A stretch of DNA of 64,000 nt from contig JAXGGA010001697.1 in assembly GCA_038373865.1 (NCBI GenBank), positions 62,001 to 126,000 on the forward strand. Direction: 5' to 3'. The notes under the pieces are model-generated. The model saw only the letters and a list, made by a program, of their open reading frames with translations. It did no database searches and was not told the origin of the DNA. Shown here one piece after another: positions 36,665-52,900 of this stretch (position 1 is the stretch's first letter; every line of letters starts with the position of its first letter). Origin of the DNA: Uloborus plumipes. Taxonomy: Eukaryota; Arthropoda; Arachnida; Araneae; Uloboridae. The position numbers were made by a program, and so were the translations under genes.

Positions 36665-39600
36665 GTTCTACGAGATATTGGAAAAATAACTCGAATAAAT
36701 AATATGAATGTCAATGATCGTACCTACGAACATTATTAGAGCATGCAATATATATGTAACGACATGATAAGAAGAATTGTGTCGCAATCACGTGTACAAA
36801 GGTGTTATGTTGGATTCAAACATGTAGACTTTTCCAAAAATAAATTTGTGTTCTATATTCTGAAATAAGAATTATCAAATATTTTCTCGCTGCAGAAGAC
36901 AAAGCAAAAAAACACTTTAGAATTTCAAAATGTGAATGATAAAAAAATGAATGATCCTACGCATGAATATAATAGTGCGGGGAAAACGAGTTTCATTAGC
37001 GCCATAATAAAAAAAACGGGCATGGATAATAAGTAATCAAAACATCTTGGCACCACTAATATAAAGAAAAAGAATATAAACTGTGAACAAACAAATTGTC
37101 AAGACTTGATGGCAAGATAGGGACGGAGGAAGTAACAGTTTTACACACAAAGAGCTTATATTGCACAATTTAGATGTATAAAGATGCAGAAGAAGGTGAG
37201 TTTCTCTATTAAATTGTTAAAGGGGAATGAAGAAGTAAAGCGAACAGGCAAAACAAAATATAAAGAAAGGATGTCAGAAGACTAACAAGAGAACGGACTT
37301 GCGGATTCTAAATGTATCGCAGAAGCTAGGATTATTCGAAGTGTCTGTTTCGGATAAGTTCTATGCCGAATAGTAAGGATAGCTCTAATATAGTTAGAGA
37401 TAACTCAGGACGAAGAACTTCCAATGCTAGATAAACTACTTCCTAGACTCTAAATCTCTACATTTGAGCTTAGATATGCGGAGGTACGGAGAAAGAAATA
37501 TCAGTGAGAGTAAACAGAATTGCTTACTAATTAATTTATTTTTACGTATTGTTAATATAAAAATGGGTCTTAACATTTTAATAAAGTATTGGATCAGTGT
37601 ATCACGTTCTCCATGTGCAAAGTGAGACACTGATTAAAATACTAGAAGCAGAATCGCTAACTGAAACTAGGAAAGACAGATGTAGCTGACACTCGCAGAT
37701 GCTCAAAATATAGTATAGAAGAATACGTAGTTTGCAATAGTTGACGCAGTTATTATCATTCAGTATCATGTCTCTTTAAATACCATTGCAGTACAACTCC
37801 TCAAAACCGGCTTAATCCCTTGCGAGCCTGGTCATATAGTTCTTGTATTGTTTATAACTGTTACCATATCTTGTATCTGAAGAGATTCCTATAGTAAGTC
37901 ACATTGAAATGTTCTGTGGATTATGCGTCTTATATGTGAGTGTCTTGTAGATTTCATAGAAGATTATGTGACTGTATTTTCATGTTTCTCTTTCCTGGTT
38001 TTGTATTTTTTTTATTTTGTTCTTTTGCACAGGTCATACAGATTTGTGGCATACTTTGTGGGATCCGTACTTAAATCTAGATATTAGAGGAAATAGACTG
38101 TCTGTGCCGTGCATTATTGATCTGTGAGCATACAAGTACCAAGCATGACTAGAATAGTGTGTGAAGATATTGTTGAGACTCTTTTAAAATATTTTTGCTT
38201 TTGCTTGAACTTGCAAGCTTAGAACAAGAATAAGATATGCTTACTGACCTATGAGTCCTCTTGACACAAGTATATTTAGTCAGCTGCTGTGTCAGAAGAC
38301 CAATAACATTAGTTTCAATATGGTCAATCGAATCATGCTGTACTGCTATCAGTATGAATACGGAGGTTGCATGGTCAAATGTTAGTGCGTCACTAGATAT
38401 AAATAGAATTTGTATCGATGTTCAATGATGTCTGACTAGATGAATAATCTGTCATAAACTTCGAAGAAGGGAGGTGCAAAAAAACTTTGTATATAAGACT
38501 GACAATAGAATAGTAGTCAGAGACATACAGAATGAGTTACCTTTTTGATCTCGAAGCATCAATGATATCTCAGATATGTATAGTAACTCTCTTATTATAT
38601 GAATGTCTCCAAGAATGAACAGGGTTAAGATATCAGTTGAGGTTAGTTGTCCAGATGTTATGTGCACTAAGATGAGGATTATGAATGTAAAGTCTAGACA
38701 TAGCTATGAACATTCACTTAAAAAAGAATAAATATTGAGAAATAAGAGAATAAATTATTCATAACGATGCTGAATAGGCGAAGAAAGGCAAGAAACGAAA
38801 ATGAAAATAGGAAAGATAGATTTAAATAGGAGCTGCGAGCTATATCAAATGTCATAACTTAGATAAAGCATGCAAGATACAGTGTTGATAGATACTGAGA
38901 AATTAGATATTTATTGCCTAGTAAACGAGGATTTAAAGAGATAGAAAGCTGGAATAGCTTGGAAAGCAAGATATTAAGAATATTCATATGTCGTAGTAAT
39001 ACTCTATGAACACCCGAGTGTATTTCCGTATTAGTCACTGATTTGTTATGAGAGATAAATACAGTTTGTCAGAGACATTTTAGTATTCGGCGCGCATTAG
39101 TTAGGCAGAATAATAGAGTGTGTAGCTTGAGAAAATGTGATAATGTATGGAACACTATGTGACAGAGAGTGTATCTGAAATGATTCTTACGCTGTAAGTA
39201 TGCTTGCATAGTGAGTTGTCTTATTAGCATTATGCGGAGAGGTTAGAAGAGCTAAACGCCAGTAGTGGTATAACAGAAAGAGAATGAGTAATGTAGTGTG
39301 TGATTAGAGAATAGTGAAATAGAATATAATGAAAGGTATTACATTATGAAAATGTATTGTGCTAGAGTACACTTATGGACAATAGGAATATGTGTGAGTC
39401 AGATCGTTTGATAAGCTGGAAAATGTGTACTCGCCTCGCTCGCGGCGTGTAGTGTAATTAATGATGTTGTTGTGTGAGTCGTGTTTGATGGCATATGTCA
39501 GAGATACTCAGAACATCGTAAGTCACGCATTGTAACTAACAGGACGTTCGCTGTACAGAGAACGGACATCTATCAGAGTCATGACTCGGTGTAACATCAT

Positions 39601-40949
39601 TTTTATATTCATGTAAGAAGGTGTTATGTATGTGTTTGAAAAGCACTCTTGTATATTTCTTAGCATAGTATGTGTGATTGCTTCGAGATTATGAGTGTCT
39701 AAGAGAATGTTATGTGATCTTAAGCACGTTTAAATCTAATAGAGACATAATCGCTGTGATTCGTTACTTTCTTTTTGTGTAGAGATTATTTGCATTGTCT
39801 CGCTGCTTACAGGTACGCTGATTGATTGTGGCTATATACGCGTGTAAAGATTAGTGCTGATGGAAATGTAAGATAAACTATATATTTTGCTTATGAACGT
39901 TACATATCGAAAGAGAACATGCGGAATTAGTATTATAGTTTTCGCTCTTATTCTGATGAAACAGCTCGCGTAAGGCTCGCGACAAGCTTATGATTTCTCT
40001 GGGTCTCGCTAGTGTCCTGTTCTTGTGTGTGTGTTTGTGTGTGTCAGTAAGGAACCCCACGTGTGTGTGTTCTCCGATCTTAAGATGTCACTTAAATAGA
40101 CTGAAGGTAACTTTGGTCACTTATGGTAGTCTAAGTTAAATCGGATTCAATCTACCACCCCGATGCACTGGATTTTCGCTAAGTCACAAGATGTACCTCT
40201 CGCAATGAATACGAAAAATCTGCTCAAAACTTCGAAGAAAGAGGCTAGGTAAAAAAATCTATAAGAACGCTCCACCGTCTCGCTTACACGATTCATGCGA
40301 GTGCGTCAATTGGTCTGACCCTGTTTTTGTGTATACAGACAAGCTGAGCAATCTTTCGCAGGTAATCATCTGAGAAGAAGACTCTCTACAGTCTAGAGGT
40401 CGATGAATGAGGAACGATATGCTTCTCTGAGGGTGGTACTCTTAGGATCGAGAGGTGGTGTCGTTTTCTTGGTCCGTCATGTACTGAGAGACATGCTAAA
40501 AGCTGCAGACTGATGAATTCTAGAAAAATGCTGTCTATGATATAGTGCGCATGAAAAAAAAATTATTACATACCTCCGAGCAGTATAACGATACTCTCGA
40601 CAGTATAGATGAGACTAGAAAATATGGAGAGAAGAACAAGACTCGGCTGCTTACTGCGTGCAGGTATGTGTAACAAAAACAAAAGAACTCGTTGTGTGCA
40701 CGAGTGATCCTGATCGACACTCTTCTAGCATTGACTTAGTAATTGTATTAATAAGATTCGCTCTATTAAATAAGATAGTATGAGCCCGAAAAGTATGCTG
40801 GAAAGAACGATGCGAATTTTCACTTCTCTATGTACCTCCCTTATTTTGCTGTTTATTGTCTCATAGACCTGTATGAATCAAACAGCTCTCTCATAAAGTA
40901 CTTATCAAACCACTTGCATTAACAAAGAATTAAAGTCGAAAGTGTCGTC
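36665..40949. other. Noisy duplicate of 62.2-63.8 kb, then G/T-rich junk; no gene
   Basis: Colinear anchors with the clean sequence include AAAAATAAATTTGTG (36,827; 62,274), ATCTCTACATTTGAGCTTAG (37,450; 62,716), TCTCTTTAAATACCATTGCA (37,769; 62,915), TTTGCACAGGTCA (38,023; 63,090), CATAAACTTCGAAGAA (38,453; 63,353) and CTTAAAAAATAAATATTGA-like (38,715; 63,549). Bases are inserted between anchors throughout. About 38,860-40,130 is G/T-rich without a match. At 40,140-40,860 the clean 63,290-63,760 stretch is entered a second time (GAATACGAAAAATCTGCTCA; TTTTGCTGTTTATTGTCT). Open frames here are not genes. Confidence 0.75.
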
Positions 40950-43900
40950 TCTCTCTAGATAAGAGACAGTGGAGCTTGATCGCACAAAGTTATCTACCAT
41001 CTACACAGATCACTCAGAACACGAGCCCTGTCTCACCTGTCTCAAAACAGAACATCTAACCTTAAAAGAAATAATTACAGCATCTATCACTGTGACATAT
41101 CTCATGACTGTCCCTAAACACCATACCCACACACCTCCCCACTACAGCAATTTCCCCGTATATACAAATGTAGCACATCTCTACAGTGACATTCAACCTA
41201 CTACCAACCCCACTGTATACAGACTCTGCCTGCCATATTTCATCACTGTAATGTCATGTCTACAATCTCACTGTGTAACAGTTTATAAGACTATTAATAA
41301 AATCTTGTACATGACCCTAAAGTATGTCAAATCTCCTCCCACAATATCGTGTACTGACAACTCCCAACCTGCTAAATACAACTCAGTTCACACCGTGAAT
41401 ACTCGATTGTGTCCAAGTACATACCACTACACACTACCTCCAGTTCTATATATCTCGTCGCGCATCTCCAAATACTATAAACTTCACTAACTCACTACAA
41501 CACTGTAATCTCTCTACTTGAACAACACTCTCAAGACAAATCCTAAGTCACCTCCCAACTACCAAACTATACCTAAAACACTCAACCATACGTCCAACAG
41601 TCACTTAAAAACAAATATCTTTATTCATATGTCATAACTTACCCGTTCCAACAACACACTACCAACCCTCCCAGTCAATCAATTCCGAACTTTACCATAC
41701 CAATGTGTAAACTACAACACCATCCACCAACTGCAGTCACTATACTAAATCCTGTATACCTCAATTGTGTGACCTAAGCATCCTTCCTCTCAACTTGACC
41801 CTAGTCCACACACATAGACAAACCCATAATGCATAACATCAAAATAATCACCCACTTTCCCCCCTCTTACCCCTCTACCCCCCCCCCTTCTAATCCACAG
41901 CAAGCACCCTAGACACTCCACCTCACACATGCCCTCGAAAATAACATTAGTTAACATGTCTCCGTCCGCTCACAACCTCTGTCGTAGTCCCCTATGTGAT
42001 CCCACACCGCCTCCTCTGTCTACTGATGCCACCATCTCTCCGACCCACTCGTCGTCTTCTAAACCGATGAGCACTCCATGCTTAGTAAGTGAACATTCCC
42101 ATGAGAGTAACAGTATCATCGCCGCCTCTCGCTCTAGTGCCCCGCACTTATCATGAACTACTGAGCCAACGTACCGAGTGCGTACCCAGCCTCACATAAC
42201 AATGATACCACGTCACACTAGTGTCTACTTCGTGCTTTTCCCACAGTGTGTCGTGCGCCGACCTCGCCCCACTGACGCGCCCCAGTCTCAAAGACTTATC
42301 ATCTCGATCATGTTACCAAATGCTTGCCTTCTTATTCACCTGTGTGTCCCGCAACCTGAGAAACATATACTCTCATCCACACACACATGCTCATACCCAC
42401 CTTCTACCCTACCTCCTCCCTCACCTTCAATAGACCTCACTAACCCATCACACATACCACCAAGAGAGAAACCTAACCACTATTACTGTACAAAGTGAAT
42501 CACGTGTGAAACCTCTCTCCCCACTCATCAAAAGAACATGTACAACAAATCCTCACTACACATCTCTGACCTCTCCCTATGACCTATCCTCTCCGTACTA
42601 CCAACTCCACTGTACACACTACCTCTACACAAACCATAACACCCTGTCCGCATATCAATCTCTACACACACACTCACTATAAATCAATGATAGATCCCAT
42701 TCCCCCATTAACTCAAACCAGTCTCCGACATACCACACACTTCCTCCCACCACCACTCCCCCCTCCCACTTAATGACTCTCCGGACCGTCCGACCTGTGT
42801 GATATCAAGTAATGTGTCGTGACAGCCTCACATGTCCAACCCTCAGATAATAGTGCATGTATGTGCCGGTCACACGCTCAATTCTCAAAACCAAACACCA
42901 AAACTCCTAGCTCTTACAATGAAACTGACTCTACGTCCTGCTGCATCACCAATCGTCACCTACACGTCAACTCTCCCACCCATGTTCAACTACTCTGCCA
43001 TACATGACCCCTGACTCCACTCACCAGTGTCACTGTCATGTGTTACCCCACACCTCTAAATTGTCAGAATATCTATCTCCTACGTTCTACCACTATTGTA
43101 AACCCAACCATCTGTGCAGGCTCAACACCCTCACTCTCCACCACTAACTACTAACACCACCTCTCCCTCTCAAACCCTCCCCCCCCCCCACCTCTCTTCC
43201 CACACCGTATCCTCCCCACTAAAACAACCAACACTGTACCCTTCACTCAACCACTACCATACCATCTTCTACTCTCTCCAGCCCCCCCCCTATCACCCCC
43301 CCTTCCTAACACCACTGTACCGTGACACACACCACCTCTAAACTATTAATCTACATTATCTTACATCGTGTCCCTCTCACCACATCTCCTCTAGAGACCA
43401 TCCACAACAAAAAGTAACCCTCCTGTACAAACTATAATGACTAGTCACAGTACAATCGTGCTACCCATTGTCCACACCAGTCCATACTCTCAATACACCC
43501 CCCAGTCTTGTAATCACAGTAACACGTATCTCTCACAACCAATCTGACATGTCCTCAGAATATCACACACATATTAACACTCCTTCCATCCCTCTCTCGT
43601 ACTACCACTGCACCCCCTCCCACCATACACAATATGCACCTTACCAATCAGTGATCAAAGTGTCTCCCTGAACATGTTGCTGTGTCACCAACTCGATGTC
43701 ACTATAACTAAAATCTCCTAGTCCTGAAAGTCATCCCCACACAGCACATCTATTCCTCACCCTATCACTGATGATCACCCTTCTACTCTACTCTCCCTCG
43801 TGTTGTAACCTCTAAGTAATGTGTACCTCACACCAATACCTACACCTTTCGCAAAATGTGCTATGTGTGCTCCAACCATGACTACTAGAGCACACAACAT

Positions 43901-46900
43901 AGATAAAACACAAACACATAGCAACTCTCCAGACTCTATCATACCCACAATCTCCCACTACCCTCTCCCCACTCTCAAACCCACGCATCCTCTCAACCTC
44001 ATGTCATATACACCCGCCTTATACCAACCTAACCCTCATTAACATGTGTCCCCCAATGTCTCCACCATCAAAACTATTCACATGTCTCTCCCAACAAGTA
44101 TTAACCTATGTCAAACGTCTCAAGAATCTCCAATCCTAACCCCCATCCCTCACCTCGCCTTCCTACTTCTAACTCAACCCCCTATATTATACCACACCTA
44201 TACACACATCATATGTGTCACTCTCTATATCCTCACCACTCACAAAACCAGTGTCTCATCCACCTACTCAGAATCCCACTCTCCTCACTCACCAGACACT
44301 CTCTCCCTCTCAGACTCTCACGTCTCCATGAGTACACTCTCATCTATAGTTTCACCACCACCACACCCACACCCCACCACCCCACCCTCTCACCCACCTC
44401 TGTGTGTGTACAGTGATCCAACGTGCGTGACCCACTCTTACACTTCCTAGAAATCTCTAGTATACCAGTGTCTGCCACACCAGACGACAAACCACTCTAC
44501 TTAAAACCCAAACCCCAATGTACTACACCCACGTCCTTAACATCTCCCTAAGCAAGTAATATCTCCACACCTATACATGCTCACCACACACCTAACCTCA
44601 CAAGCCACACCGCATCCTTGACAACATAGTCCTCTCTACTCTCAATGACATCCCAGTGTCACTATACTCAATGACATGCCCCATACTACCCCCCCCTTGC
44701 ACTCCTGTGTCCACATCCCCTCCACACAATCCTACCACCCTGCTACACACAACCCAACACATATGTATCACATATGACAATCCCATAAAACCCCACCTCC
44801 AACTCCTCTATACTACCAGACCCATGCCCTGCACCATACCTTCACCCTGTGCAATACACAAAATCCTCTACTCACAAATAACCAACACCTTATACAACAC
44901 ACTGTGTCGTGACGCCACACTCTCCTGTGCCCCCACACTCCCACAATACTCCACGCCTCTATTAAATTACCGTCAGACAGAAAAGAACCCAACACTCACA
45001 GTCTCCACTTACCTGTCACTAAACATACTGTTATATAAGATCAGTCTACCAAATCAAAAATCTAGCTCATATAACATAACAACTCTAAAGTCCATACCAT
45101 GAAAAACTCACCTCATCACAAAATCATTGACTAATACAAACCTCACACTCAGTTCTGTATCGTCAGATATCCACTCACAAGTGTCAATCCACTCACTCTC
45201 TATCCTCTAACTCACCTGTATCTCCTCGTCACATATCCACCCCTGCCAAAAGCATAAACACTCAAAACGATAACACTATAAAGTTACACACCCCACATGA
45301 GTAACCTCCACCACTCATATACTCACTCTACTCATAGATAATAACTCGCACACCCACCATCGTCGCTGACACCTCCCATAGTCTAGATAACAGTGTGTAA
45401 CACATGCCTTAGACAATAAAACACCACTAGAAGAAGAACATCACCCCTACCACAAGAAACTGACCAACAACAGTCCACGAATAGAAGTTCCACGATCTAA
45501 AATCCAGAAAATCAGAACATAGAGACTATGTGACAAAGACTATATGTATACCGTATGTGTCTCAATCTTACATCCACCATCAAGTCATACCACTTATAAA
45601 AAATGTACATCATGCATCCCCCATAAATAAACACATCCACCAAACCTATCAGTGTACGAGCAACACATATCACACTCCAATGTGTGTCCACAACCAATCA
45701 AATACTCAGACTCTGCTAATAATAAGAGAAAAAACCCTCCACCCCCAATCACCTAGTACTCTAACTATACATAACGTACTCACACAGTGCCACCCAGTGA
45801 CAACTCCCTCCCCTCCTGTGTTCACTATCCAAACATCCCACCCCGTCTCACTCATCACCAATCCATCCCCACGTGTTCACTCCCAAGATCCCCTACTATC
45901 CACTATAACATGATGTATAAACACAAATACCTAACATACCACCAGTGATCTTTCACTCATCACAACTACTAATCCAATGTACACAGAATGTGTCTATCCC
46001 CTGTCACTCGCACGTCGTTCCTACCTCGTAATCACACCCTGCCTCCACCGTGCTCCTCTACTACCCCTCTATCTACATCCGTCCACTCATCCTGTCACCT
46101 CCACTCCTACTCAATACCCACACTCCACCTGTACCATAAAGACACCAACCCAGATTCCCACACCTCCCTACTAGTCCCGTGCTCACTCATGTCCCACACA
46201 TACACTCTACTCAACTAACCACACTACCCCCACCACCCCTCCTCTCCCTCTCTCACCTGATCCACAAACCTACACTGCACCCACTCCGCATTCACCCAAG
46301 AATCTCGTAGAATAATGTCGTTACACATGTAGACAATCTACACTTATTACCAGACACTCCTCACACACCTCTACAAAACCAAAATCTACATAGTCATACC
46401 ATCCACAACCTCGCCCACCCCAACTCTAAGTCTGCTACCTGCACCTCAATATCACATACCAAAATGACCACTACATCCTGTGTACTCCCTCCCCAACTGA
46501 CACCAAACCTCACTACATGTACCACGATACCACACACCCACAACAACCACAACTACCCCAACACTATCTAAGATATAGAATAATAATATATCTATATGAG
46601 AAACATGTCACCCACCCACATCTATCAACATAAACACCACAGTAACTATAGCCACTTCTCTCCTCCTGTACGCCCAAACACCTCGCAACTAACCATATAG
46701 TCACCAGACTAGTCATCTACAACCCACAGTGTGATACTCTACACCTGTCCCCCCAAAATATAATACTCTCCCTTTTCAACTGATCCTAACATCCCCCCTC
46801 CGTCCTTCTCTGCAGACCAGTCTCTGTCCCCCCCCACCTCCACTTAAATACAATAACATATACATCCCCCATAAAAGAACTTAACACACAAGATTATGAC

Positions 46901-49900
46901 CCATACCCACCACCTAAAATACCACCATAACATATCACTCTCACACTCACACCCTATATACACCCACACACCACCCCCCCACAATCCCCCCCCTACCGAA
47001 TCCCCACCAACACCCCCAACCCCAATCCTACACCCCACACACCAATACACCCCACAACACACTCCACCCCCACACCAACACCAAGCCCCCACCCCCCATA
47101 TCATGACCCCACCTATCAATCCCCCTCCATCCACACACCCCATGATAGATACCCAGAAATATGAATAATGACACAAACTACCCCCCAAAAAACCACTCCC
47201 TGAAACAACCAACAAACACCAGTCCCACTACACATAATCTCACTATCTCACGACCAAACACATACACCCACCCAAAAAAAGTTGTGACCCCCCACCAACC
47301 CCAGTACAGATCATCAATCACCACAACCTGAACACTCTCATACACTACCCCCCCACTCTCCTGAGATCCATCCATATATACCAAACACCCCCAATCCACC
47401 ATGACACATAACCCACACTCCACACACACACACCACACCCCACTCACATAACCCCCCCCCCCCCCACCCCCCCCCCACACATCAACCATAATATCCCCAC
47501 CACACCCAGATATAATCCCACCCCCCCCTAACTCATACTCACCATCTTGCACCCCTCTCATCTCATCTATCTAAACACTCAGTCTACTTCATACAACCAA
47601 AATCTACATCCAATACAACAACCACCCCCCCACTACACGCAATGTCCCCACCAGACTCAACTATTCTATATGTGATCTGTACAAAAATTCGAAACTCTGA
47701 GACACCAAGTAAGTACAACCATGAATACCTACCCTTCTCCACTGTCACTCCCCAACCACATCTGACTGCTCACCCTGTGATCCCCACCCACATCCACAAT
47801 CAACCTTCCCACCTCATCCCCCCAACCAACTACCCCACCCCCCTACTCCCCAACTAAAAAACCCTCGACAATACTCACACCAGTGTTGCAATCAAACCTT
47901 ATAAGAGACTGTGTGTCCACATCCCTTGTACTATGATAACATCAGCCTACTAAGACCTTCACTGACACCCTTGATATCCTAGACTATACCACTTAAACCA
48001 CCACCCGCGCGTCCTGTCGCAAGATCTACATAACTAGAGATCGCCTAGTGTATATGTAGACATCATCACTGCCATGAACGTAGTACCATCGATGAAGACC
48101 AGAGTCTCACAACATCTTGATAATGTTAGATGTCCTCTCTAACTCACTCTAACACCTCGTAAGAATCACCAGTCTCAGACACATTCAACATACACCTCCT
48201 ACTATAACTCTTCACACCATATTGACCCTACAGTGTGTGTCCTCCACCTAATATCCTGAAACATTATCTCTAACCATGAAAGATATAGATATGATATAGA
48301 GACTACCTAACTATGCACATATCAGAAGTAACACAATACAGTGTGTCACAGCTACACATCACAGATCCAGACATCCACAATCCACCATGACGTAGTCCCT
48401 AATCTCTCACTCTGTGTGTGTGTTGTGCTCACGACCTCTCTCAATATAAAAAACTGTGTGTCTTGATTGCATGTGTCCGCACTTATGTGTGTACTTCCAA
48501 TAATACAGGTAGAATCACATCGTCACAACTTCCTCCACACATAGATTAGTGTCTAGTCTCACAGATTAGAAACGTGCCTGCTCTAATCGCACATCAATAA
48601 AAACCCCTTAGTGTACTCTCTTGTACTCACGTAAACACATACCAAACAAATAGTAATCCACATCACTATCTGTAAGAACACAGAACACCCACAACATCCC
48701 ATACCACTTACACTCATCAACATCCCTCACCTCAAACCAACCATCCCTACTCCGTTCTAACCCAATCCAACCAACAAACCATCCCACTAACTGTTACCCA
48801 CCTATGAACACCTAATACCCCACTGTACTCAACCTGAGTTACCCACACCACTAAATCCACTCTGTAACTGTGACAAGACTTCTGTTCACCCACCAAGAAG
48901 ACTCTCAAGAATAAACATCCCTCCAAAAATCCCATACAAAGAACCAAGTCTCCCAAAAATTCTACAACGCACCCCTGTGACATCATACACACCATAATAT
49001 CAAATCATAATCAATTCACCCATGTAACTCGTAAGATACACTACACTAAAGAACCAGTAACGCACCTCCCAACAGTACAGTATCCTCCCTGCAATCTATA
49101 GTACGATCCCCCCCCATCAAACACCCCACGCACTACCTTCACTCGTAAGACTACTACATCCATCTAATGCCTCACGTACAACAAACCTAACATACACATC
49201 AACACACCTAACATCAATGAGACCATCACACGCCTCATCATAAACCCGTGAACAAAGAATATAGACACTATCAGAGACAACACATATACAAACCTACTAC
49301 CAAAAAATACATCAACCATTCCCACACCCCACATCCACTAATGCAGTGTAGAAGTGTGTCTACCCAGTCACACGCACTGACTCATCCAAGTCATATCCTC
49401 AGAAAGTCTCCCTGTAAGGTGTGCTGTGTGTGTGTGATGTGTGAGTGTGTCAGATGAGATGAGTAGTATTAGTGATAGACACTCACCTAGTCTCAACTTC
49501 ATCCCTAACACATAACGACCCTCAACTACGAGACCCGTTCATAAAACAGCTAATGGATCACCACACTCACAATACAATATCCTCCTCGTGCCCAAGAAAC
49601 CAAACCTCTGCACCCTAAATCCTGCCGCATCCCGTCCCCCACTAACATATATCTCTCCAGATCTTAGAAAGAGAGAGAATCTCATACGCAGTATCACATA
49701 CTCCCCAAGTTAAAACTGAGAACGCCCATACGTCTATATATGACTCACCCCCAGTCTGTAACCAATGACTCTACCATGCCTCTCAACTCAAAGAGTCCAC
49801 TCTCTAGACCACGCTCCACTCTCTCTCACTCCTTATCTATCTGCGCTCTGCTCTCTCCTCTGCTATACACTGTGCTCACAATATACGCATCCTGATCTAA

Positions 49901-52900
49901 CCCCCAACATATACAGTCAAGTACCACTATCTGATGCACCCTCATCCATCCTGTCTCACTACAATCCTTATACAGATGACCCCTCCCTCCCAGTGTTCGT
50001 GCTCATCTGTGTATACCCACCCAACAAAGTGTGCCTCCATATCCAACCCCTAATAAAAACATGTGTGTCACCTCTAGTATACGTCTTAATCCCATCTATC
50101 TCTAACCTCTGTACCATTATCAAAAACAATATATGTGTTCTGTCCTGTGTAGTATCTCTGTGTAGAGTGTGCATCCCACTACTCACCTACTCCATACCTA
50201 ATCAACCATCCGCGTCGCCCCACGATATAGTGTGATGTCATATACTGTCCTAGACATAACTCTAACTATGATACTATCATACTGTTCTCTGTAAGATGTG
50301 CACATCATGAAGAACTAACTCACACACCCACCCCGTACTTGTGTAACCTCCAATAATCCCCCCCCTAAATTAAATTAAAACCTTAACAACACTAAACCAA
50401 AACAACCAAAAACCCCCCAAAAAAAAAAACCCCCCCCCCCCCCCCCCCCCCCAAACCACCCCTCATACCTGCTAATCCAGTGTAATGCCAGTATGTGTAT
50501 ATAATCACAGAGTACCAACCCTCCCTACCACAACATACTATCCGTTAACCTCCCTATTGACTATAGAGCACACCAGTACTTAACTCCCACCAACATACGC
50601 AAGAGATAACTCTCATGTATTAAAAGTGAAACACCAACACCAAACACCTCACCTACCATCCCATCCTATTCCCCCTCCAACATTCAACCTCTATTCCTAC
50701 TCCATTCAAATATTCCTACCTCCACCATTATCCAAACCACTAGTAAATCCCACCCTCAATTCAAAAACCCACAAAAAAAAAACCCCCACATCCCGCACCG
50801 CCCGCACTCTATGACTCTGCTACCACATCTACATGTCTGCTTACAACTCTCTAGTCACACTGAGACACTATATGCCAATGTATAATGTGTACCATCGATC
50901 ACAATAAATCCATGTTCTCTACCATAACACTAACATACTCGTCTGACACACACTACAACGCACCACAACAATAATAGTATCACGAACACACTCGAGTGTG
51001 TATGCAGCAAACATTACACCTACGTGACATATGAAAATAAAGACCTACGAGCATCACGCATACACATGTGTGTGTGACCATAGTATCCACACTACTGATG
51101 TAATGACTATTAATAAGTGATAAACATAAAGTCAACCACCAAACATATGAAATATAATACTTCTCGTAGACATACGCACAATCATTATAAACTGTCACAG
51201 ACATGCTAAACATAACATAACAGTGTATGAGAAAACCCACCCCCTACTCCTCAATACAAACCAGACAAACAAAGCTAAAATTACCACCACACCAATAACA
51301 AAATTACAACAACTAAACCATAACCAACAACGCTAACAGCTAAATCTCGCCCAACAGTTATACACCTCACCTCTACCATCACTCAGACCACATAACACAG
51401 AGAACAACGACATATCAAGCGTAACTACCCGCGTACAAACACGCTCTTGTACCTACAACATTATAAGAACCACATATTCTCAAACCACAACTCACACCCC
51501 CTAATCTCATCACATGTCCAACAAAAAGTCACACATACACAACCCACCAATATCACAATCCAACCACAACTACTGACACTATACCGTGTAGATAATGACA
51601 TCGCCCCAATAAAGACTACAAATCCACTGTACACTGTGCTACTACTGACCAAAGAATCAACATATCCAGAGATACCAACAATGAACATCATCTCTGCCAT
51701 AATACACCCAAATAAACCTCCCGAAAACTCTAACAAGTACCTCCTCTCCCCCACTACCACAACTAGAGAAACCATATAGCCCCACAAGAACCATGAGTCT
51801 AAATCCTCTCCCCATACCATATACACCTTGAAGTAAAACATATGCCAATAAACCCCCACGAAAAGAGTCCCCACCTGCTAGATCATACACATCATGTCCA
51901 CACACCTGCATCACTCTGTATTCCATACTCCCCAACCCACACACCTTTACTGGACACTTCACACTAGATGCATATAGAATAGTGACACCCTCCTATCTCA
52001 CTACTATCAACCTCATCCAAGTCATAACACCTACTACATCTCCGCAACTATACACCCACAACTCCAAAACCGCAGTGCTCCTGTACATACATATCTCTGT
52101 TACAACCTACTGTCAAAATCTCTACCTACCACTGTCTCAAACCACCTCGTCCTCCGTAGACCCCTCAAGACCATATATAAAAATAGAAGTACACAACTCA
52201 CACTCACATATATCCCAGTGTCATATCCCACCCAACTCCCACACAACTACAACTAACAACACGTCTTTAACCGCCATCTTCCCTCCCACCCACCTACCCG
52301 TCTTGTGTCTCTCCATACTAACGACAATGCCACCAAACCCTACTCGTTCAACAGAGACCTCTTCCTCCAACCTCCACCAACCGTACACACATGTCAACCA
52401 CACACCCCACACAAATATCCCATCAACAACATCCACATACACTCTACATAACACTCCACTCAACCAGTGCAAGAGATACAACCCACACCAACGTGTCCGT
52501 CTCCTTACGTCTATATACACATGTCCACCCAATCACCACCCACACAGCACTCTATTACCCACACCTACTAACAAATTACCTAAACCCAAATAAAACAAGA
52601 AAAAAACCCAACCCCCCCCAACAAACTAACCTCACCCATACCACTCCTACCCAACTCACATCCACCTATTTGTCACCAATCACTCCCATATGTTATGTGC
52701 ATCCAACTAACCTCCACTGCACACACGCACACTTCCACTACAACATCACACTCAATGTAGTAACTAATATCTCATCAATGTAATGTCCCTCCTGACCCAT
52801 CTGTGCCTGTCTAAACATACTATACAATATCCACTATTACACAATACACTAGATATTCCAGATCCTCCTACCCAAGTGTCATCGACTCACACCCTACACA

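Noticed and set aside
40020..40080. Adapter-like string (TTCTCCGATCTTAAG next to GTGTGT) as a library adapter remnant
   Set aside because: Only partial resemblance to a sequencing adapter end; not enough bases to claim it.
49968..50186. Possible CRISPR or satellite array within the C/A-rich tract
   Set aside because: No repeated unit with regular spacing was found anywhere in 41-56 kb.
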